From Costus lasius (Eukaryota > Streptophyta > Magnoliopsida > Zingiberales > Costaceae), in NCBI GenBank assembly GCA_027563935.2, contig CM050454.1, forward strand, positions 9,443,501-9,507,500: a DNA stretch of 64,000 nucleotides, read 5' to 3'. Position 1 is the stretch's first letter. Every line of letters begins with the position of its first letter. Under the pieces are notes generated by a model. The model was not told the DNA's origin. It worked only from the letters and a program-made list of their open reading frames with translations, and ran no database searches. Shown here one piece after another: positions 57,744-64,000 of the stretch. The position numbers and the translations under genes are program-made.

Positions 57744-60700
57744 CCTTTTGTTGGCTTTATAGCACTAACATTGCCTAACTACCTACTAGATCCACTCTGC
57801 AGTTGTATTAATCTTCCTCATATCATCACTGCATAAACTACCTTTTAACACCATTACATTCATCTATCCACTAATAATTATATATATGTATGTATATAAT
57901 GTCCACTAACATCACAATATCATTCAAAAGAATTCAACTCTGAGGAGTTTAAGTGTTGAACTCAACTTTTGCTATAAGTGATGGTGGAGGTTTCAAGGAG
58001 AGATTGAGTGGAAAGAGAAGAATAGGAGGAAGATAAAACATTATTGTAGAGTTGCAGGTTAATATTTCACTTCATGAAATTTTCTTCGTTACACTCCAAG
58101 CCTCTTACAAGCTCTAGTCCACTAACTAAACTGTAATTCACCAGTGACCCATGATAATTATATTTTCAAGCTAACCACCATCAGCAACTGTAGACATCAT
58201 AACAGTAATCGCTAACACCCAATTACATCAGTTGGCTTTTATGTAAATCCTAATCCTCTCAGTTACTTTTGTATCTGACCTGGAACTCGTCAGATCGACA
58301 TTGTATGTTCAGGATTGCTTGGTTTATAGTCTTATGTAGAGAACTTCTGATTTTATACATAACTTTCAGGTGTGTGGGAAACAGTGGTAGCTTGTTCTTG
58401 TATGTATCTTTTGAAGTCAATGTGGTGCTATAAATGCATGTAGATAATCCAAACTTAATTAATGGCTTTTGTTCAATGAACTTAGAAAGCTAGACTATAA
58501 AGAGTAGAGACATATACGCAGAATGAACTCTAGCATGAGCTGGGCTGCAAGTTGCTGATCTTAACATCTTACAGCGCTTCAGTTTCTACGTCTTTCTAAT
58601 ATTCTACATTTAATGTTTTGACAATCCAATTCATTATTTGATTAAACTTTCCCCCTTTACATGGCGGCACTATGCCACACGTAACATGTATAATATGTGC
58701 TTTGAAAGGGTTTACAGTTGTGTATTATGGGCAGAGGTCATCAGAGAATCATTTGCATTATACGAGTGCATATATGATGCATATGCCAAAACTTAGTTGT
58801 AGTAGTTACAACACACTATCTTTTTACAAATAGTGAATGGATCAGGTGAATGAATCAAGAGAAATATTAGGAAATTATAGTAGATCCCACATTACTAAAA
58901 TTAATTAAAGTATTATAAAGAAAAGTCTAGGTTGACATCCCTGGAAGTAACAACATAAAATCTAAACTCTGGTGGACTTTTCCCCCTAATCCTACAAGAA
59001 CAAAAAGGCTGTTTTTTTGTAGGCTACACTTGTGAGCTTCTATTATGTGCAGCGGTAAAGTATTCTAATCAATTGTTATAAACTGTGATGGTCTAGTTTG
59101 GCATGAGGATGTTTTAGCTTGTAACTGGAGATGGATGTTGACGGTGCAGAAGCCAGAATTTTACCTCGAAATAAACTAAATTGAAAAAAATAATTTTCAA
59201 TCTTCATACAAAACGCGCTCATGCTCTTCTTAATATACACTTTAGTTGTACTATGTTTCATTGCCCTTCACCTTAATTTTAAACGTGTTTCTTTCCTGAA
59301 TGATATTAAAACTGTATTTGTATATCGTTAAGATGGTTCCTGCATCTTTCGGTTCTTCTGGTAATTGAAGACTAATTTGCTTTCTCACTGTTCATAAAAG
59401 CTATGGCCTACGGAGGCTTTTGGATCTTAGGTAATACCCAAAGTTGTGGAGCACCATGCATAATAAACACCCAAAGTTGTGGAGCACCATGCCTCTCCCT
59501 CGAAGTAAGAATAATATTAATAAATATAATGTATACAAAAAAAAAAGATTTTGTTATGAAGGATTAGTTACACCAATGTGTCAAGACTTAGATCTGCGTG
59601 TCCTTGGCATCTTGTTGTCATCAAACAGTAGGGGGAGCAAAAATGGGGTAAAAATTGAATTTATAAATTTTTTTTCCTTATTTATGGTAATTGAATTTTG
59701 TATGTAATTATAATTTGTAAATTACCGATTTATGATTGAGAATTTTTTTTTAGTTGGTTTGGTACTAGTAACCAAAATTTTGGTTTGGTAAATTTGATAA
59801 ATCGGTAGTTCGGGTGATTACTGAATATGTAGGGGCTGTTGGAGCTTATAGCTTGTGCTAGTTTGATTAGAGCTGGTTTGATCAAAGTTGGCTAGATTAA
59901 GTTGAAAACTGTTTGGATAAAGTATTAAAGTATTGAGCTACTCAGCAGTTTAGAAAATTTGATATGGACAACTGGGGAATGTATTTTCTAGAAAATTTGA
60001 GTTCACAAATTGATATGGTTCGCCTTTGTAGTGTGATGCATGTACATTCAACCCAAAAAAATTCTCCTTTAGAAGGAAAAAGGTGAAGCTAAACTTGGAT
60101 TCGTAAGGTTCTTAGTATTAACATATGCTTAATAAGAAGAGAAAAAACCGGTAAAAGGCAAAGCTATGCAGATGCAGTACACTGCAAAATAAAGTAAAAC
60201 CGAGATCCTCAAAAAAAATTGCAGCTAGAATCGTCAATAGAAAAAGCTAGCTAGGTTGGGAGGTGGATGGAAGGAATAAAATTTACGAGCATTCTTATGC
60301 AAAAAACCGCTGATTGTTTAAGTTCTAAGAAAATGAAGCAACATGTAAAACTGACGGCCAACTAAAAGAGAAACCACCGGAAGAACACCAGAGTAGAAGC
60401 TCATCCAAATAAAGAGAAACCAGAAGGTACTTAAATACTAAACACATAACGGATGCATCAACATGTATAGGCAAAATTGACAGTGCGAGAAAAGAGGAGA
60501 AGAACTGCCCCTGGAAGCATCACTAGGACATGGGCAGGGCAGAGGATGGGGGAGGCATTGAGCGACAGCCGCCATTGTCTTCGCCACCCGAGCTGGGTGC
60601 TGGGTGACCGAGATCGATGACTCCACTGGTGGTGGAAGAGAGGGGCTTGGATTGGTTTGAGGCTGAGGAGCGGAAGAGGGGTGAGGGTTTTTCCTTTCGC

Positions 60701-60990
60701 GGAGGCAACTTCGGGTTTTTTTTTTCCTTCACGAGTGCTTCAACGGGCGGAAGAAGCGCCCAATCTTTGGTTGGCTGGGAACAGTAGAACTTTCTCGGCC
60801 ACGTGGCCCGCAGAAGCTGCGGGCTCGCAGCGCCAAACGAACCTTTATCTAGTGAAGATTATTATTGTTGTGTTTAGACTCATGTACATCACATTACTGT
60901 TATCTTCCTTTTTGTCCGCCTGTTAACTCAAATGCTTTCTTTCACCACATTTCTAAATCTTTTACTATATAATTTGGCTTGTGCTGATAG
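57744..60990 (+). other. nCBP intron 4, last part
   Basis: AT-rich with no recognised exon or transposon terminus. A GC-richer block (60480-60840) has overlapping short frames on both strands without domains and looks like an inserted fragment. The acceptor before exon 5 is GTGCTGATAG. Confidence 0.55.
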
Positions 60991-61548
60991 GTACTAGCCC
61001 TAGTTGGTGGCCAACTTGACTATGGGGATGACGTATGTGGTGCCGTGTTGAGCATCCGTTTTTAATGAGGACATCTTAAGTGTTTGGAATCGAATGCATC
61101 AGACCACAGAGTGTTGTACCTTCAGAACTCGAGTAAATATCATATATAGAAGTAGTTCTTCATCGCCCCCCATTATGAAGGCTTGAGTCTGTATCACCTG
61201 TTAGGTCAAGATTTTACCCCACAATTTATGTCTCCTGCTCTAATCGGGTTGGCTTGAGTCAAATTCTGACTCATTGGACGGCTGTGGCTAGGCCTTTGTT
61301 AATGGGGTTCTGAATGACCGTTTATAAGATTATGTTTTTCTCCAAAGTCCTATAACGTTGTCTTCACATATCATGCTTAGAATTTTATGTCGATAACAAA
61401 TCTTTGTTGTGGTCAGGCTGTGATGGCCCTGAGGGACTCAATTAAGCGACATCTGAAGCTACCTCAAAGCTACTTAATGGAGTACAAGCCACATGAGTTC
61501 TTCTCTGCGTGACAACTCTTCATATAGAATGCTTGGCTGAGAGGATAA

Positions 61549-62231
61549 GCACGCATTGAAGCTTTCCATATAGTGCAATAATAAATTGACATTTCTGTTT
61601 TATCCACTAAGGTGTTATAGTCCCGTTGGAAACTATTTGCAACATATAATTAAATTATTATAATATATTTTCCTTAATTTTTATCGGTACTAAGGTTGGA
61701 CAACCTAACCTACTGATTTTTCAGCTGCAACTAGAATTGTTGGTTTGAGCAATTCTTTTATGTTTCTAGATGTGCTTCAGCCTTCAGCTGCCAAGGCTGC
61801 AAGGAATTATTCGCTGCTCCAGCGCACGTTTGGATACATTGCATCTTTGTAACCTCCATAAGAACACTCTAATGATTTAGCTAGATGATAATAATTGTTG
61901 GGTAGAAATATTTAATTACTAGTATTTTTTATTTTAATTTTATATGTGCATACAAATATAAATAAAACCGACCCACTGGCTGAGTCATTGAGGTTATGCA
62001 TTCAGGATGAAACAAAATAGGAAGGAAAGAAAATCTAGAATAGATAAAATAAAATAAGGGATATAAAATTATTAATTTTTTTATTTAAAAAATTAATTTT
62101 ATTTGATATTTGTATCTATTATGCTTTTATTATAATTTTTTGTTTCATAAACACTAGAAACTATTTTGGAAGTGGCAAGTAATGACTAGCTCTGTAGTAA
62201 CGGAGAAGAGAGGCAATGCTGGACTCAGAAG
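61549..62231. other. 3' flank of nCBP gene, no gene seen
   Basis: AT-rich sequence after the ancestral stop. Several AATAAA-like words occur (for example near 61577 and 61960). No coding frame or repeat structure was recognised. Confidence 0.5.
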
Positions 62232-62756
62232 TAGGGGTGACAATTCGTGTTTCACGTGTCATAACGTGTCGTGTCATACTTGACACGTTACACGATTGTG
62301 CTTGACACGAACACGACCCGTTTATGTATACGTGTCAATATACGAAACACAGACACGACTCGCTTATTTCACAGGTGACACGACACGGACACGATTAACA
62401 CGTTTAATAAATAGGTCGTGTCACATAACACGACACGACACGGCACGATTGACAACGATTTATATTATAAATTTATTAGATGACACAACACGACACGATT
62501 GGCACGACACGACATGAATAACCTGTTTTAACTCACTATATTAAAATTATCTATAAAATTATTAATTTTATATAATATATATTATATATGGGTTAGACGG
62601 GTCAACCCGCGACACGACACGACACGAATTTTAGCGTGTCATAAACGGGTCGACACGATAATGACACGAAACACGATTATGGTTAAACCCAAACCCGCGA
62701 AAACTCGTGTCGTGTCGTGTCGTGTTGGCGGGTCGTATAATTTTTTGCCAGGCCTA
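62232..62756. mobile_element. hAT-type MITE (525 bp) with 8-bp target duplication
   Basis: The left end TAGGGGTGACAA and the right end TTGCCAGGCCTA are inverted repeats with three mismatches. The direct repeat CTCAGAAG flanks both sides exactly (62224-62231 and 62757-62764). The interior is almost wholly subterminal-type repeats: ACACGACACGAC on one side and CGTGTCGTGTC on the other, able to fold on each other. It resembles the ends of hAT 1 (4045-8288), suggesting one family. It has no coding capacity. Confidence 0.93.
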
Positions 62757-62764
62757 CTCAGAAG

Positions 62765-63420
62765 CAGCCTCGTGTATATTAGGATAGAAAAAAAAAGAGG
62801 TAATTTTATTTATTTATTTTAAGTAACATGCTTCTGCGTGATTAGGATGAAATTATAATCATCTGAACAAACTAGATGCTTTTTATTTTCCGTTTAAATC
62901 GGAAGGAAAAAAAATATTTTATGTTTTCTTTCCATTTTTTCTTCACAGACAAGGCGTGAGTGTGCAGTGCGCTAGTGGAAGCAGCCCGACCTTTTTCCTT
63001 AAAAAGAAGCTTCTTGCGCTGTGCCTCTCGAAAGCGAGAAGATACCGTCGACGAGATCGAGCAGCCAAAGATACGAGCGGAGGTAGGAGGGAACGCATTC
63101 GTGATCTTTTTTTAGGGCCCCTTTTATTAAGGAGAAAATCACAGATTTTTTATATTTTATTGAAGGGACTAATTTAAGAGGAAAAAAATATAGTAAAAAA
63201 AAGAGTTTTTTTTCCATTTTAATTTCCCCGAAAAAAAAATCAATCGCTCACGCGTCCCACGCGTCTCATCCGTCCAGATCAAGTTTTTTCACATAGCCAC
63301 CCCAATGGCTAGGGAATCTAGGCATTTGCATTTTTTTTTTAATTTCAACAGCTAGAAAACTCTTTCTAGTGGTTTAAGCGGTAGGTGTGGAATTCTCCTC
63401 TATATTCATATTTGTGTGTA
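62765..63420. other. Intergenic, no gene seen
   Basis: AT-rich, with poly-A and poly-T runs. A GC-richer patch (62950-63110) has a short frame without a domain. Confidence 0.5.
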
Positions 63421-63439
63421 TCTACATGTTTTTATAACT

Positions 63440-63863
63440 ACTCGGATATGTATATATCGGAGTAGTTATATATATAAATATATAAATTTACATATATATA
63501 CATATATAATATGTTATACGTATCTATATATTTGTATATATTTATAGGTACACATGTTTATATATATATATACATATGTATATGTATACATATGTATATG
63601 TATACATATGTATATGTATACATATGTATACGTATACGTATACGTATGTATACGTATACGTATGTATATGTATACGTATACGTATGTATATGTATACGTA
63701 TACGTATGTATATGTATACGTATACGTATGTATATGTATACATATACGTATGTATATGTATACATATACGTATGTATATGTATACATATACGTATGTATA
63801 TGTATACATATACGTATGTATATATACATATGTATACACATATGTATATAAATATGTATGTAT

Positions 63864-63916
<53 letters not shown>

Positions 63917-64000
63917 GATACATATGTACATACATATGTATATATACACATAGATATATATATGTGTGTATATATATATGTATGAGTATATATATATGTA
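63440..64000. repeat. Alternating purine-pyrimidine microsatellite with higher-order units
   Basis: TA/TG/CG alternation throughout. Three 16-base units TACATATGTATATGTA occupy 63571-63618. Seven exact-length 22-base units follow at 63661-63814, each TATGTATATG plus TATACRTATACG, where R is G in the first three and A in the next four. Then come a pure TA run (about 63870-63910) and more mixed repeat to the edge. Long open frames here on both strands are artefacts of the repeat. Confidence 0.95.

Larger units (their letters stand above)
49363..61548 (+). pseudogene. nCBP: nCBP / 4EHP-type eIF4E-family cap-binding protein gene, distal exons damaged
   Basis: Exons: 49363-49506, 50233-50328, 50459-50563, 50741-50818, 60991-61110 and 61417-61548. 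The first four join in frame: MESSEAAETKG acidic start, LHPLK-HKFVFWYTRRTPGVR, TSYEDNIKRIVEFST, EGFWVCYCHLSRPSSLPSPT, FKEGIRPLWE and DAANHNGGKWILRFKK. Tyr68 (in TSYED) and Trp114 (in PLWE) are the expected cap-sandwiching pair of class II eIF4E, which has Tyr where eIF4E has Trp. The protein would bind the m7G cap of mRNA without standard initiation. Exon 5 (LALVGGQLDYGDD, CGAVLSIRF) has a +1 then a -1 indel and an in-frame TAA at 61063. Exon 6 (LRDSIKRHLKLPQSYLMEYK) reads to TGA 61510 in frame, while the expected tail is in another phase before TAA 61546. Intron 4 is 10.2 kb. Either a recent pseudogene or a gene with sequence errors. Confidence 0.85.

Noticed and set aside
63514..63985. Long Tyr/Ile/Val/Thr-rich frames on both strands
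   Set aside because: Translation of a TA/TG/CG microsatellite; open in several phases at once.
1..64000. tRNA, rRNA or miRNA genes
   Set aside because: None recognised by eye; a covariance-model scan would be needed to exclude small RNA genes.

Overview
This is nuclear DNA from a flowering plant, probably a monocot. The evidence is intron-bearing genes with GT-AG splice sites, GC-rich exons beside AT-rich introns (the last exon of the CRAL-TRIO gene is extremely GC-rich), plant-type Athila and chromovirus LTR retrotransposons, a plant L1-type LINE with a DUF4283 ORF1, and several hAT DNA transposons. The species cannot be named from the sequence alone. All calls are from reading the sequence and from remembered family motifs; no database search was run.

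Layout. Bases 1-21260 are a nested stack of transposons. An old Athila-type element (C, minus strand, about 17069-21260) carries a chromovirus (B, plus strand, 13644-17068) in its LTR. B is interrupted by a second Athila element (A, minus strand, 1-13643, running off the left edge). A is interrupted in its pol by a 4.2 kb non-autonomous hAT element (4045-8288) with a clean 8-bp target duplication. Bases 22172-31714 hold two related hAT elements: a deletion derivative (minus strand) and a nearly intact copy (plus strand, 26494-30908), the latter inside a Ty3/gypsy LTR. Bases 33890-39361 are a decayed LINE. From about 43.7 kb the window becomes genic: a seven-exon Sec14-like CRAL-TRIO gene (44334-46369, plus), a small secreted six-cysteine peptide gene (48341-48571, minus), and, divergent from it, an nCBP/4EHP-type eIF4E-family gene (49363-61548, plus). 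The fourth intron of that gene has grown to about 10.2 kb and contains a decayed chromovirus and one or more MITEs. The right edge holds a 525-bp hAT-type MITE and a long alternating purine-pyrimidine microsatellite.

How the parts relate. The three host genes look unrelated in function: lipid transfer, a secreted cysteine-rich peptide and mRNA cap binding. They are linked only by position; the peptide and cap-binding genes share a 0.8 kb divergent upstream region. The most unusual signals are an array of long loop-free inverted repeats (one perfect 84-bp palindrome) inside the first hAT; compensating +1/-1 indels in both distal exons of the cap-binding gene, together with a decayed duplicate of its second exon; a hAT transposase frame broken by a single TAG; a chromovirus pol frame broken only by TAG codons; and recurring GTGAACC/GGTTCAC dyads in the Athila elements.
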